Below are positions 17,446-28,622 of a stretch of DNA of 64,000 nt, piece by piece. The notes beneath the pieces were generated by a model. The model made no database searches, was not told the DNA's origin, and saw only the letters and a list, made by a program, of their open reading frames with translations. How positions within the stretch are numbered: the first letter of the stretch is position 1; every line of letters begins with the position of its first letter. Position numbers and translations under genes: made by a program. This DNA comes from Paraburkholderia acidipaludis NBRC 101816 (GTDB lineage: Bacteria > Pseudomonadota > Gammaproteobacteria > Burkholderiales > Burkholderiaceae): contig NZ_BAXZ01000026.1 in NCBI RefSeq assembly GCF_000684975.1, positions 35,091 through 99,090 of the forward strand, written 5' to 3'.

Positions 17446-18897
17446 ATGAATTACGTATCTACGCGCGGCGCGGGCGCCGGCGAGCATCACTCGTTTTCGG
17501 ACATCCTGCTGGGCGGCCTCGCGCGCGACGGCGGCCTGTATCTGCCTGCGCAGTATCCGCAGGTCACGGCGGATGAGCTCGCGCGCTGGCGCGGTCTCTC
17601 CTACGCGGATCTCGCGTTCGAGATCCTCTCGAAGTTCTGCGACGACATCCCCGCCGAGGACCTGCGCGACATCACGCGCCGTACCTACACGGCCGCGACG
17701 TATTGCAACGTGCGTCACGGCGAGGACGCAAACCGGATCACGCCGCTCACGCCGCTCGGCGAGGAAAACGGCGCGCAGCTTTCGCTGCTCGAACTCTCGA
17801 ACGGCCCGACGCTCGCGTTCAAGGACATGGCGATGCAGCTGCTCGGCAACCTGTTCGAGTACGCGCTCGCGAAGGCCGGCCAGCAGCTGAACATTCTCGG
17901 CGCGACTTCGGGCGACACCGGCAGCGCCGCCGAATACGCGATGCGCGGCAAGAAGGGCGTGCGCGTGTTCATGCTCTCGCCGCACAAGAAAATGAGCGCG
18001 TTCCAGACGGCGCAGATGTTCAGCCTGCAGGACCCGAACATCTTCAACCTCGCGGTGGAAGGCGTGTTCGACGACTGCCAGGACATCGTCAAGGCCGTCT
18101 CGAACGATCACGCATTCAAGGCGCAGCAGAAGATCGGCACGGTCAACTCGATCAACTGGGCGCGCGTGGTGGCGCAGGTCGTCTATTACTTCGCGGGCTA
18201 TTTCGCGGCCACGAAGAACAACGACGAGCGTGTTGCGTTCACGGTGCCTTCGGGCAATTTCGGCAACGTCTGCGCGGGCCACATCGCGCGCATGATGGGC
18301 CTGCCCATCGAAAAGCTCGTCGTGGCGACCAACGAGAACGACGTGCTCGACGAATTCTTCCGCACCGGCATCTACCGCGTGCGCGGCGCGGCCGAAACGT
18401 GGCATACGAGCAGCCCGAGCATGGATATCTCGAAGGCTTCGAATTTCGAGCGCTTCGTCTATGACCTGCTCGGCCGCGATCCGGCGCGCGTCACGCAACT
18501 GTTCCGCGACGTGGAGGAGAAGGGCGGCTTCGATCTGGCAGCGAGCGGCGATTTCGTGCGCGTGCAGCAGTTCGGCTTCGTTTCGGGCCGTAGCAGCCAC
18601 GCGGACCGCATCGCGACGATCCGCGACGTCTTTGCGCGCTACAACACGATGATCGACACCCATACCGCGGACGGCGTGAAGGTAGCGCGCGAGCATCTGC
18701 AGCCCGGCGTGCCGATGGTCGTGCTGGAAACGGCGCAGCCGATCAAGTTCGGCGAGACGATTCGCGAGGCGCTCGACCGCGAGGCCGAACGTCCGGCCGC
18801 GTTCGAAGGGCTCGAGTCGCTGCCGCAGCGTTTCGAAGTGGTGCCCGCCGACGCCCGGCGCGTGAAGGACTACATCGCCGCCCACACGGCGGACTGA
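17446..18897 (+). CDS. thrC: Threonine synthase
   Basis: A 483-residue PLP enzyme turning O-phosphohomoserine into threonine. The N-terminus MNYVSTRG is typical for the proteobacterial form, and the PLP lysine lies in PTLAFKDMAMQLLGN. The GATSGDTGSAAEYAM segment binds the cofactor phosphate. Length fits the family. It is the last gene of the hom-thrC pair; no thrB (homoserine kinase) is next to it. Confidence 0.97.
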   Translation: MNYVSTRGAGAGEHHSFSDILLGGLARDGGLYLPAQYPQVTADELARWRGLSYADLAFEILSKFCDDIPAEDLRDITRRTYTAATYCNVRHGEDANRITPLTPLGEENGAQLSLLELSNGPTLAFKDMAMQLLGNLFEYALAKAGQQLNILGATSGDTGSAAEYAMRGKKGVRVFMLSPHKKMSAFQTAQMFSLQDPNIFNLAVEGVFDDCQDIVKAVSNDHAFKAQQKIGTVNSINWARVVAQVVYYFAGYFAATKNNDERVAFTVPSGNFGNVCAGHIARMMGLPIEKLVVATNENDVLDEFFRTGIYRVRGAAETWHTSSPSMDISKASNFERFVYDLLGRDPARVTQLFRDVEEKGGFDLAASGDFVRVQQFGFVSGRSSHADRIATIRDVFARYNTMIDTHTADGVKVAREHLQPGVPMVVLETAQPIKFGETIREALDREAERPAAFEGLESLPQRFEVVPADARRVKDYIAAHTAD

Positions 18898-18942
18898 TCC
18901 GGGCCGCTGTCCTGCGGTTGGCCCGAATCCGCGGCATACGAA

Positions 18943-19019
18943 GGACGCGGCGCAACGCCGCGTCCGCACCGCTACAATAACGGCAGACCAACCGTTGAAG
19001 GCGGCCTGCGGCCGCCTTC
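18943..19019 (+). promoter_or_regulatory. moeA leader with two perfect hairpins and a -10-like TACAAT
   Basis: The 133-base gap before moeA contains a perfect stem GGACGCGGCG / CGCCGCGTCC (18943-18952, 18956-18965), a TACAAT at 18973-18978 that resembles a -10 box, and a second perfect stem GAAGGCGGCC / GGCCGCCTTC (18997-19006, 19010-19019). The second stem ends 11 bases before the chosen moeA ATG. Neither stem has a T run, so they are not ordinary terminators. Confidence 0.5.
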
Positions 19020-19030
19020 CAGCCGCTCCG

Positions 19031-20308
19031 ATGTCCACTTCCTTCACTTCCGCACCGGCGCCGCGCGCCCCGATGCTTTCCACCGCCGACGCTCTGGCAA
19101 CGCTGCTCGGCGCGGCCCAGTCGATTGCCGGCACCGCTAACGCAACCGAAACACTGCCGACGCTCGACGCGCTGAACCGCGTGCTGGCGGCCGACGTCGT
19201 TTCGCCGCTCGACGTGCCGCCGATGCACACGAGCGCAATGGACGGCTACGCGGTGCGCGTGGCCGATCTCGTGCAGGGCAACCGCCGCATGCCGGTGTCG
19301 CAGCGCATTCCGGCGGGCCACGCGCCGCAGCCGCTGGCGGCGGGCACGGCCGCGCGCATCTTCACGGGGGCGACCGTGCCGCCCGGCGCGGACGCGGTGG
19401 TCATGCAGGAGCAGACGGAAGTCGCGGAAGGCGAGGCGACCTTTCTGCACACGCCCAAGGCCGGCGAATGGATCACGGCGCAGGGCGCGGATATCCGCAA
19501 GGGCTCGGTCATCTTGCCCGCGGGCACGCGGCTTACGCCGCAGGCGCTCGGCCTCGCGGCATCGGTGGGCTGCGCGACGCTCGCCGTCGTGCGCCGCGTC
19601 AAGGTCGCGGTGTTCTTCACGGGCGACGAACTGACGATGCCCGGCGAGCCGCTGCGTCCCGGCGCGATCTACAACTCGAATCGCTACACGCTCAACGGGC
19701 TGCTGCGCAACCTCGGCTGCGAGGTAACGGACTACGGCATCGTGCCGGACCGGCTGGACGCCACGCGTGCGACCCTGCGCGAGGCGGCCGCCGGTCACGA
19801 CCTGATCCTGACCTGCGGCGGCGTATCGGTGGGCGAGGAGGATCACGTCAAGCCGGCCGTGGAAGCCGAAGGGCGGCTCTCGATGTGGCAGATCGCCATG
19901 AAGCCGGGCAAGCCGCTCGCGTTCGGTGCGGTGCGGCGCGGCGAGACGGCGGATGTGTCGGAAGACGAGGCGTTCTTCATCGGCCTGCCCGGCAATCCGG
20001 TATCGAGCTTCGTGACCTTCCTGCTGTTCGTGCGGCCGTTCCTGCTGCGTCTTGCGGGCGCGGCGCAGGTGAGTCCGCGCGCGCTGTCGCTGCGCGCCGA
20101 TTTCACCCAGGCGAAGGCCGACCGCCGCAACGAATTCCTGCGCGCTCGCGTGAACGGGGCGGGCGGGCTGGAGCTGTTTCCGAACCAGAGTTCGGCGGTG
20201 TTGACGTCCACGGTCTGGGGCGACGGTCTGATCGACAACCCGCCCAATCACGCGATCAGCGCGGGCGAGACGGTGCGCTTCATTCCTTTCACTGAATTGC
20301 TGTATTGA
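19031..20308 (+). CDS. moeA: MoeA, molybdopterin molybdenumtransferase
   Basis: A 425-residue cytoplasmic enzyme that inserts molybdate into adenylylated molybdopterin. Conserved parts include PPMHTSAMDGYAV, FTGATVPPGADAVVMQE, the FFTGDELTMPGEPL motif and GGVSVGEEDH. The ATG at 19031 (MSTSFTSAPAP) is preferred over an in-frame ATG at 18995, which lies inside a strong hairpin and gives an unconserved start. It leads a moeA-moaD-moaE set with 15- and 21-base gaps, so the three are probably one transcript. Confidence 0.94.
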   Translation: MSTSFTSAPAPRAPMLSTADALATLLGAAQSIAGTANATETLPTLDALNRVLAADVVSPLDVPPMHTSAMDGYAVRVADLVQGNRRMPVSQRIPAGHAPQPLAAGTAARIFTGATVPPGADAVVMQEQTEVAEGEATFLHTPKAGEWITAQGADIRKGSVILPAGTRLTPQALGLAASVGCATLAVVRRVKVAVFFTGDELTMPGEPLRPGAIYNSNRYTLNGLLRNLGCEVTDYGIVPDRLDATRATLREAAAGHDLILTCGGVSVGEEDHVKPAVEAEGRLSMWQIAMKPGKPLAFGAVRRGETADVSEDEAFFIGLPGNPVSSFVTFLLFVRPFLLRLAGAAQVSPRALSLRADFTQAKADRRNEFLRARVNGAGGLELFPNQSSAVLTSTVWGDGLIDNPPNHAISAGETVRFIPFTELLY

Positions 20309-20323
20309 GTTGAGCCGGACTTC

Positions 20324-20581
20324 ATGAAGATCGAGTTGAGATTTTTTGCGAGCGTGCGCGAGGCACTGGGCGTGGCGCAGGAATCGGCGACGGTGCCCGA
20401 CGGCATCGCGACGGTCGGCGACGTGCGCGGCTGGCTGCGCGCGCGCGGGGGCGTCTGGGCCGAGACGCTGGCGGAAGGCCGCGCGCTGCGCATGGCCTGC
20501 AATCACGTCATGACCGAGCCGGGCACGCGCATCACCGAAGGCTGCGAGGTGGCGTTCTTTCCGCCCGTGACGGGCGGCTGA
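20324..20581 (+). CDS. moaD: MoaD, molybdopterin synthase sulfur carrier subunit
   Basis: An 85-residue ubiquitin-like protein. It ends in the required VTGG, whose terminal glycine is thiocarboxylated and delivers sulfur to precursor Z within the MoaD-MoaE complex. The N-terminus MKIELRFFASVREALG is typical. The gene lies between moeA and moaE in the same direction. Confidence 0.95.
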   Translation: MKIELRFFASVREALGVAQESATVPDGIATVGDVRGWLRARGGVWAETLAEGRALRMACNHVMTEPGTRITEGCEVAFFPPVTGG

Positions 20582-20602
20582 GGCGCGAGGAGGAGAGCGG
20601 CC

Positions 20603-21085
20603 ATGCCGGTGCGCGTGCAAACCGAAGATTTCGACCTGACGACGGAGGTCGCGCAACTGCGCGCGCGCAATCCGGCGATTGGCGCCGTAGCGTGCTTCGT
20701 CGGCACCGTGCGCGATCTGAACGACGGCAGCACCGTCGCGACGATGGAACTGGAGCACTACCCCGGCATGACCGAGAAAGCGCTCGAAAATATCGTGGCC
20801 GAGGCGCAGCGGCGCTGGCCCGGTATCGAGGTGCTGATCGTGCATCGGGTGGGCAAGCTCGCGCCGCTCGACCAGATCGTGCTGGTGGCGACGACCTCGA
20901 TGCATCGCGGTGACGCGTTCGCGTCGTGCGAGTTCGTGATGGACTACCTCAAGACCGAGGCGCCGTTCTGGAAGAAGGAAGAGACCGGGCAGGGCGCCCG
21001 TTGGGTGGATGCCCGCGTGAGCGACGATGTGGCCCTCGCGCGCTGGGGCGTGGCTTCGGGGAACGGGGCGGGGACGAAGCAGTAG
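20603..21085 (+). CDS. moaE: MoaE, molybdopterin synthase catalytic subunit
   Basis: A 160-residue subunit that with MoaD turns precursor Z into molybdopterin. Family segments include GAVACFVGTVRD, LEHYPGMTEK, VLIVHRVGKL and the catalytic-lysine region YLKTEAPFWKKEE. A good ribosome binding site (GAGGAGAG) precedes the ATG. A stretch of nine C residues follows downstream (21130-21138) but no clear terminator was seen. Confidence 0.95.
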   Translation: MPVRVQTEDFDLTTEVAQLRARNPAIGAVACFVGTVRDLNDGSTVATMELEHYPGMTEKALENIVAEAQRRWPGIEVLIVHRVGKLAPLDQIVLVATTSMHRGDAFASCEFVMDYLKTEAPFWKKEETGQGARWVDARVSDDVALARWGVASGNGAGTKQ

Positions 21086-21210
21086 GGCGTGGCCTCGATG
21101 CTCGAAGTGCAGAAGCGATATCTTTGACTGCCCCCCCCCAGAAACGCAACTAACAGCCATCCGATGCCACCGGGCACCGACGCGCGGAGAATCCGCGCGA
21201 GCGCTTCGAA

Positions 21211-21756
21211 TCAATCCATCGCCTGGCCGACGATTTTCGCCGGAAACGGCTCGCCAGCAGGACGGGCCGGCAAGTCGTGATCATCCCCAACACCTGCCGG
21301 ACGGCGTCGCGGCGCGACGCGCTCGAGCAGCGCCTGTTGCTCGGCCGGAATCGTGTAATCCCAGCCGAAGCGGCTCAATTGCAGGCTCTGCGCGATCCGC
21401 AGCGCCGGTTCCATGAATTGCACGGCGGCGGCGGGCCGATAGCGCGATTCGACGGTATCCAGGAACAGATAGAGCCAGCGGCTGAAATGCTGGGGCTCGA
21501 TGCCCGGCAGCGGTTGATGCACCTGCTGCACGTTGCCGCGATAGCTTTTGGTGGAGAGGACGAGACTCGTCCAGAAGCGGCACATTTTCGGCAGATGATC
21601 GTCCCAGCGCCCCGCGAGCACGTTGTCGAACACCGGACCGAGCAGTGTGTCGTCTCGCACGCGCTCGTAGAACGCGTAGACGAGTTCGCGAATGTTGTCT
21701 TCGGTCGGTTCGGCGTGCCGCGTGTCGGCGGCGCAGGCTGGGGCGTAGGCGGTCAT
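21211..21756 (-). CDS. Group III truncated haemoglobin
   Basis: A 181-residue globin of the truncated group III type. The proximal haem ligand is most likely His90 in PQHFSRWLYLF, and the FWTSLVLSTKSYRGN segment is typical of the group. Such globins are linked to nitric oxide or oxygen handling. The last about 35 residues (from VAPRRRPAG) are not part of the usual globin fold and look unconserved. It is divergent from an NsrR-like NO-sensing regulator, with a candidate NsrR operator between them, which supports an NO-response role. Confidence 0.88.
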   Translation of the reverse strand: MTAYAPACAADTRHAEPTEDNIRELVYAFYERVRDDTLLGPVFDNVLAGRWDDHLPKMCRFWTSLVLSTKSYRGNVQQVHQPLPGIEPQHFSRWLYLFLDTVESRYRPAAAVQFMEPALRIAQSLQLSRFGWDYTIPAEQQALLERVAPRRRPAGVGDDHDLPARPAGEPFPAKIVGQAMD

Positions 21757-21826
21757 CTTGCTGCAGGCGGATCGGGGAGTCGGGTTCGGCTCGAACCCAC
21801 CTTGGGATGATACCCAACCGCGCTAA

Positions 21827-21849
21827 AATGTGCACTGTGTCTGCATGTT
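21827..21849. promoter_or_regulatory. Candidate NsrR operator between globin and regulator genes
   Basis: A 23-base imperfect dyad with half-sites AATGTGCA (21827-21834) and TGCATGTT (21842-21849). The spacing is that of an 11-1-11 NsrR site, whose outer halves are AAnATGCA and TGCATnTT in enterobacteria. It matches about 14 of the 20 specified consensus positions as recalled. It lies 41 bases before the regulator start and 70 before the globin start. A second, overlapping perfect repeat GTCTGCA / TGCAGAC (21839-21845, 21854-21860) shares the central TGCA. Confidence 0.6.
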
Positions 21850-21890
21850 ATTGTGCAGACTTCGACGTTATCTCGCGCGCCGCCAGAATC

Positions 21891-22394
21891 ATGAAATTGA
21901 CCGACTACACCGACTACTCGCTGCGGGTGATGCTCTACCTCGCGCTGCGCCGCGACGGTCTGACGACCATCCAGGAGATTTCGGACGCCTACGGCATTTC
22001 GAAAAACCATCTGATGAAAGTCGTCCAGCGTCTCGGCGAACTCGGCTGGGTGGACACGATCCGCGGGCGGAACGGCGGCCTGCGGCTGGCGGCCGATTCG
22101 CTCGCGCTTTCGGTTGGCGAGGTGGTGCGGCAGACCGAGAGCGACTTTGCGCTGGTCGGCTGTTTTCCCGACGAGCATGGCGAGCGCCGCGCCTGCGCGA
22201 TCGAGCCCCATTGCCGCCTCAAGCACGCCCTGGCGGCCGCGCGCGACGCGTTTCTCGCCGAACTCGATCGTCATACGATAGGCGAACTCGCAAGGCCCAG
22301 GGCGGAGCTGGCGGGCCTGCTTGGCCTTGCGCCGGTTGTCTTCGTGCCGCCCGCGAAAAAAGCGGCAGCGCGTTCGCCGTCGCGCGGACATTGA
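21891..22394 (+). CDS. nsrR: NsrR-like Rrf2 family transcriptional regulator
   Basis: A 167-residue Rrf2 repressor with an N-terminal winged helix (MKLTDYTDYSLRVMLYLA, then ISKNHLMKVVQRLGELGW) and three cysteines, Cys91, Cys102 and Cys108, that would hold an iron-sulfur cluster. NsrR proteins sense nitric oxide through such a cluster; the Cys spacing is close to, though not the same as, E. coli NsrR. The ATG at 21891 is fixed by the conserved MKLTDYTDYSLR start. The C-terminal about 20 residues are basic and probably disordered. Its neighbour is a truncated globin, a plausible target. Confidence 0.9.
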   Translation: MKLTDYTDYSLRVMLYLALRRDGLTTIQEISDAYGISKNHLMKVVQRLGELGWVDTIRGRNGGLRLAADSLALSVGEVVRQTESDFALVGCFPDEHGERRACAIEPHCRLKHALAAARDAFLAELDRHTIGELARPRAELAGLLGLAPVVFVPPAKKAAARSPSRGH

Positions 22395-22497
22395 CTCGAC
22401 TTCTCTGCTGGCCAGAATGGCAATCGGTCGCATGGGTCTTGCGCCGGGCTTCTGCGCACATCCGAGCCGCCGGATCGGAAAATTTGACATAACCCCT

Positions 22498-22525
22498 GTT
22501 GAAACTGGCGCAATCTCCCTCAAAT
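22498..22525 (+). promoter_or_regulatory. Candidate heat-shock (sigma-32) promoter of clpB
   Basis: GTTGAAA at 22498-22504 is followed after 12 bases by CCCTCAAAT (22517-22525), resembling the sigma-32 pattern CTTGAAA, 13-15 bases, CCCCATnT. It sits 36 bases before the clpB ATG. The -10 part is imperfect, so this is a likely but unproven site. Confidence 0.45.
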
Positions 22526-22560
22526 TTGGTGACAGTTAAAAATCTGGAGGTCTCGTTCCA

Positions 22561-25158
<2,598 letters not shown>

Positions 25159-25177
25159 GCGGCGGCTTTATGAGCAC

Positions 25178-25210
25178 AAAGGGCAACGGAGTGATCCGTT
25201 GCCCTTTTTT
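25178..25210 (+). terminator. Rho-independent terminator of clpB
   Basis: Perfect 13-bp stem (25178-25190 with 25195-25207) closed by a GTGA tetraloop and ending in six T residues (25205-25210). It begins 20 bases after the clpB stop. Confidence 0.93.
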
Positions 25211-25249
25211 CATGGGCGAGGGAAATTTCCCGCGCCAGCCCAGCGACGC

Positions 25250-25684
25250 TTACGCCTGCTTGTTTCCGCCGAACAACGAAGCAAGGCTGCCGAGCGTGCC
25301 GAGCACGCTCTCGCCGTTGATCTGGCCGCCGCTCGGGACTTCGCCGTTGGGCGTGCCGGCGTTCACGACGTGCGGCAACACCTGGGCGAGCAGGCCGCTC
25401 ACCTGGTCGGGCTGCAGGCCGACCTTCTGCGCGAGGCCCGCAACGGCATCCGAGCCCAGGACGTTCTGCAACTGGTCGCCGGAAATCGCCTGATTTTCGC
25501 CGTTGCCGACCCAGGACTGCACCACGTCGCCCAAGCCCCCTTGCTGGAACTTCTCGATCAGCCCGTTCAGGCCACCGGGCTGGTTGTTGACGAATTCCAT
25601 CGCCGTGGCGATGAGTTGCTGTTGGCCGCCGCCTTCTTGCGACGATCCGCCGAGCAGGGAACCGAGGGTGTCTAGCAGGCTCAT
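25250..25684 (-). CDS. YidB-like DUF937 family protein
   Basis: A 144-residue protein of the YidB/DUF937 family: MSLLDTLGSLLGG, GLNGLIEKFQQGGLGDVVQSW and ISGDQLQNVLG are the typical segments. The family has no settled function; members are small, glycine-rich and cytoplasmic by appearance. The start at 25684 fits this conserved N-terminus, so the longer open frame upstream is not used. It converges with clpB, with a terminator between. Confidence 0.88.
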   Translation of the reverse strand: MSLLDTLGSLLGGSSQEGGGQQQLIATAMEFVNNQPGGLNGLIEKFQQGGLGDVVQSWVGNGENQAISGDQLQNVLGSDAVAGLAQKVGLQPDQVSGLLAQVLPHVVNAGTPNGEVPSGGQINGESVLGTLGSLASLFGGNKQA

Positions 25685-25827
25685 GTCGATCTCTCTGGTA
25701 GTTGGCCGCCACGGAGCGTGTGCGGCCGGAAAAACGGGCGGCGCGTCAGCGGGATGCCGGTTCGCGCGCCGTGTTGCACGGTCTGTTGTCGTCATGCGCG
25801 GCGCTGTGCTGCACCGCGCGCCGGGAA

Positions 25828-26415
25828 TCAGGCGCCGGAAGCCGCCGCGGCCGAAGCGGCCTTGGCTTTCTTCGACTTCTTGCTCTTCTTCGCCGTGGTG
25901 TTCGAGGCACCTGCCGGCGCGGAAGCCGCCGAGCCGGCTTCCGCAGCGCTGGCGGCCTCGGCTGCCTTGTCCTTCTTGCTCTTGTGCTTCGACCTGGTCG
26001 CCGTCGCTGCCGATGCCGCGTTGGCGGCCGGAGCCGCTGCCGTTGCAGGGCTGGAAGCTGCTGCAGTGGTCGCAGCGGCCGGAGTCGCGGCTGCCGTCTT
26101 GCTGCTCTTCGACGCTGCAGTCTTGCCGTTGCCCGCCGGCGGCGCCGACGAGCCGTTGATCGTCAGCCCCGCAGCTTCAAGGTTCTGCACCGACTTCGGG
26201 CCGATGCCCTTGACGCGGCTCACGAGATCGTCGGCGTCCTTGAACGGGCCGTTTTTCGTCCGCTCGTCGATGATCGCCTTCGCGTGGGCCGGGCCAATGC
26301 CCTTGACGGTTTCCAGCGCCGTTTCGTCGGCGGTGTTCACTTCGACGGCGGCGGCCATCAGCGTGGAAAGGGACAATCCGAGCGCAACGAACAGCATCAG
26401 CAGCTTTTTCAGCAT
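25828..26415 (-). CDS. ComEA-like secreted helix-hairpin-helix protein with histone-like tail
   Basis: A 195-residue protein. Residues 1-23 form a signal peptide (MLKKLLMLFVALGLSL). Residues about 24-85 hold two helix-hairpin-helix motifs (TVKGIGPAHAKAIID and RVKGIGPKSVQNLEAAG), the DNA-binding part of ComEA proteins that pull DNA into the periplasm. Residues about 90-195 are an Ala/Ser/Lys-rich tail with blocks such as KHKSKKDK and KKSKKSKKAK, like histone H1 tails; it should strengthen nucleic acid binding. No other competence gene is adjacent. The start at 26415 is chosen for the signal peptide. Confidence 0.85.
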   Translation of the reverse strand: MLKKLLMLFVALGLSLSTLMAAAVEVNTADETALETVKGIGPAHAKAIIDERTKNGPFKDADDLVSRVKGIGPKSVQNLEAAGLTINGSSAPPAGNGKTAASKSSKTAAATPAAATTAAASSPATAAAPAANAASAATATRSKHKSKKDKAAEAASAAEAGSAASAPAGASNTTAKKSKKSKKAKAASAAAASGA

Positions 26416-26663
26416 GGCAATCACTCCATTGAGGGCAAATCCAGTTAGCCGGGAACGGACGACGCATCCAGTAGTCGTTAGTGCTGCGCTACAAGAATAG
26501 GCCAGTTGGTGTATCCGTGAACGGGAAGCGCTCGATTTATACCGATCGAATTGTGGCAAGTAAATCGCGTCGCACAATCTTTAATACTTCTGTGCGCTGG
26601 CAACGCGGCCAGTGGAGGCGGGCGCAACGAAAACACCTGGCTCCCGGGTCTCGCCAGGCCGGC

Positions 26664-28622
26664 TCAGACCCGGTGCGGGGCGACGATCCCGAGCTTCGCG
26701 ATGCGCCGGTATAGCGTCGCGCGCGAGATGCCCAGTGCCAGCGCGGCGGCGTTGGGCCGCCAGTGGTGGGCACGCAGCGCGGCGACGATGCGCTCGCGCT
26801 CGCGGGCGACGGCATCGTCGCCGGTCTCGTTCTCCGGCCCGAGGGCGGCGCCCGGCAATCGTGCGGCCAGATCGCCGGGCAGATGGCGCGCCTCGACGCG
26901 CACCGTGTCGCAGACGGCGCAGGCGTAGCGCAGGGCATTGCGCAATTGCCGCAGATTGCCGGGCCAGGCGCAGGACGCCAGCCGCGCGGCGAGGGCGCCG
27001 TCGAGCACGAGCGGGCGGCCGGCGGCCTGGGCTTCCTCGGCGAAGACCGTTTCGATCAGCGTGCCGATATCGCGCCGCTCGCGCAGCGGCGGCAGCGTGA
27101 GCACGGCGCCGCAGAGCCGGTAGTAGAGATCCTCGCGAAAATCGCCTTCGGCCGCCATGTGCGCGAGATCGCGATGGGTCGCGCAGATCACTTCGAGGTC
27201 GACGCGCACCGGCGCCTCGCTGCCGAGCGGCACGAGCTCGCCTTCGGCCAGCACGCGCAGCAGGCGCGTCTGCAAGGCGAGCGGCATGTCGCCGATTTCG
27301 TCGAGGAAGAGCGTGCCGCCGTCGGCCATGGCGATTTTGCCGCGCGCGCCGTGGCGCCGCGCGCCCGTGAAGGCGCCCGGCGCATAGCCGAAGAGTTCGC
27401 TCTCGATCAGCGACTCCGGCAGCGCGCCGCAATTCACGGCGACGAAGGGACGGTTGCGGCGCGGGCCCGCGTCGTGGATCGCGCGCGCGAACACTTCCTT
27501 GCCCGCACCGGTCTCGCCGAGCAGCAGGATCGGCAGGCGCTTGCCCGCAATGCGCTGGGCGATGCGGGCGTTTGCGGCGACGCGCGCGTCCGCGCTGCGC
27601 AGAAAAGGCCCGAGCGCGCTGCAGTCGAAGCGTGCGTCGGCGCGCTCTTGGCGCAGCGGCACGGCGCCGTGCATGACGGCGGCGGCAGGTGCCGCAGTTC
27701 GCCCCAGCGGCGCGCGGATGCGCGCATGGAGCGTCATGCCCGTCGCGCGCAGCCGCAGCGTGGCGATGGCCTCGATGCGGCCGAGATCGCGCAGCTGGAC
27801 GTGAGACGAATCGAAGATTTCGTCGATGTGGCGCGGTCCGTCGAGTCCCGCGATGCATTCGCGCGCACGCCGGTTCGCGGCGACGACGTTGCCGTTCTCG
27901 TCGAAGGCGATCAGCACTTCGGGCTGGGCCTCGACGTAATTGCGGCTCTGATGCCCGAAGAGGATCCAGCACGAGGACGTGCGGTGAAGAAAGTAGCCGT
28001 CTTCGATGAGCGTCGCGCTCTGGCGCACCAGCTGATTGACGATGCGCTGGCTGTCGCGATTGTCGGGCGACTGCACGGCGGAGGCGTCGAGCACGCCGAT
28101 CAGCTCGCCGCCCGGCGCGAAGATCGGCGCGGCGCTGCAGGTGAGCGTGGTGAAGGCGGCGCGGAAGTGGTCGGTCTTGTGGACCGTGATGGGCGCGAGG
28201 TCGGTCAGCACGCTCGCGATCCCGCAGGTGCCTTCCTCGCTTTCGGACCAGCACGAGCCGATATAGAGCCCCGCGTGCTTGAAGTCGTTGCGCCGCTCGC
28301 GGTCGATGCGGTAGTCGATGGTGACGCCGTGCGCATCGGTGAGCATGACGCAGTAATCGGCGTCGCGAATCGTCTCGTGCAGGCGCGAGAGGCACTGGCC
28401 CGAGGCGCGCAGGAAAGCCTCCTCGCGCTCGCGGATCTCGCGCAGCTCCCCGGCGCTCAGCACGCGCGGACCGATCACCGATCCGGGGTCGAGCTGGTAG
28501 CGCTCGAACGAGCGCTGCCACGACGAGACGAGCCGCGGCGAATCGGCCGGTGCGGGGAGGCGGCCTTCGACGGCGCCGCGCACGCGCTCGGCGTGCCGGC
28601 TGGACGCAACGGCGTAGGGCAT
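26664..28622 (-). CDS. acoR: AcoR, sigma-54-dependent activator of acetoin catabolism
   Basis: A 652-residue enhancer-binding protein. The N-terminal part (to about 300) is an AcoR-type sensory region with a GAF domain and a PAS-like stretch. The AAA+ core has Walker A GETGAGKEVFARA, the sigma-54 contact motif GAFTGA and GGTLFLDEIGDMP. A Fis-type helix-turn-helix ends the protein (LALGISRATLYRRI). It is divergent from the acoXABC-lipA genes, which carry a sigma-54 promoter, so it almost surely activates them in response to acetoin or a product. The start at 28622 (MPYAVASSRHAERV) is a reasonable guess; a frame open to 28700 exists. Confidence 0.93.
   Translation of the reverse strand: MPYAVASSRHAERVRGAVEGRLPAPADSPRLVSSWQRSFERYQLDPGSVIGPRVLSAGELREIREREEAFLRASGQCLSRLHETIRDADYCVMLTDAHGVTIDYRIDRERRNDFKHAGLYIGSCWSESEEGTCGIASVLTDLAPITVHKTDHFRAAFTTLTCSAAPIFAPGGELIGVLDASAVQSPDNRDSQRIVNQLVRQSATLIEDGYFLHRTSSCWILFGHQSRNYVEAQPEVLIAFDENGNVVAANRRARECIAGLDGPRHIDEIFDSSHVQLRDLGRIEAIATLRLRATGMTLHARIRAPLGRTAAPAAAVMHGAVPLRQERADARFDCSALGPFLRSADARVAANARIAQRIAGKRLPILLLGETGAGKEVFARAIHDAGPRRNRPFVAVNCGALPESLIESELFGYAPGAFTGARRHGARGKIAMADGGTLFLDEIGDMPLALQTRLLRVLAEGELVPLGSEAPVRVDLEVICATHRDLAHMAAEGDFREDLYYRLCGAVLTLPPLRERRDIGTLIETVFAEEAQAAGRPLVLDGALAARLASCAWPGNLRQLRNALRYACAVCDTVRVEARHLPGDLAARLPGAALGPENETGDDAVARERERIVAALRAHHWRPNAAALALGISRATLYRRIAKLGIVAPHRV

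Noticed and set aside
21130..21138. Run of nine C residues after moaE
   Set aside because: A homopolymer alone does not show a phase-variable gene; it lies outside any coding region.
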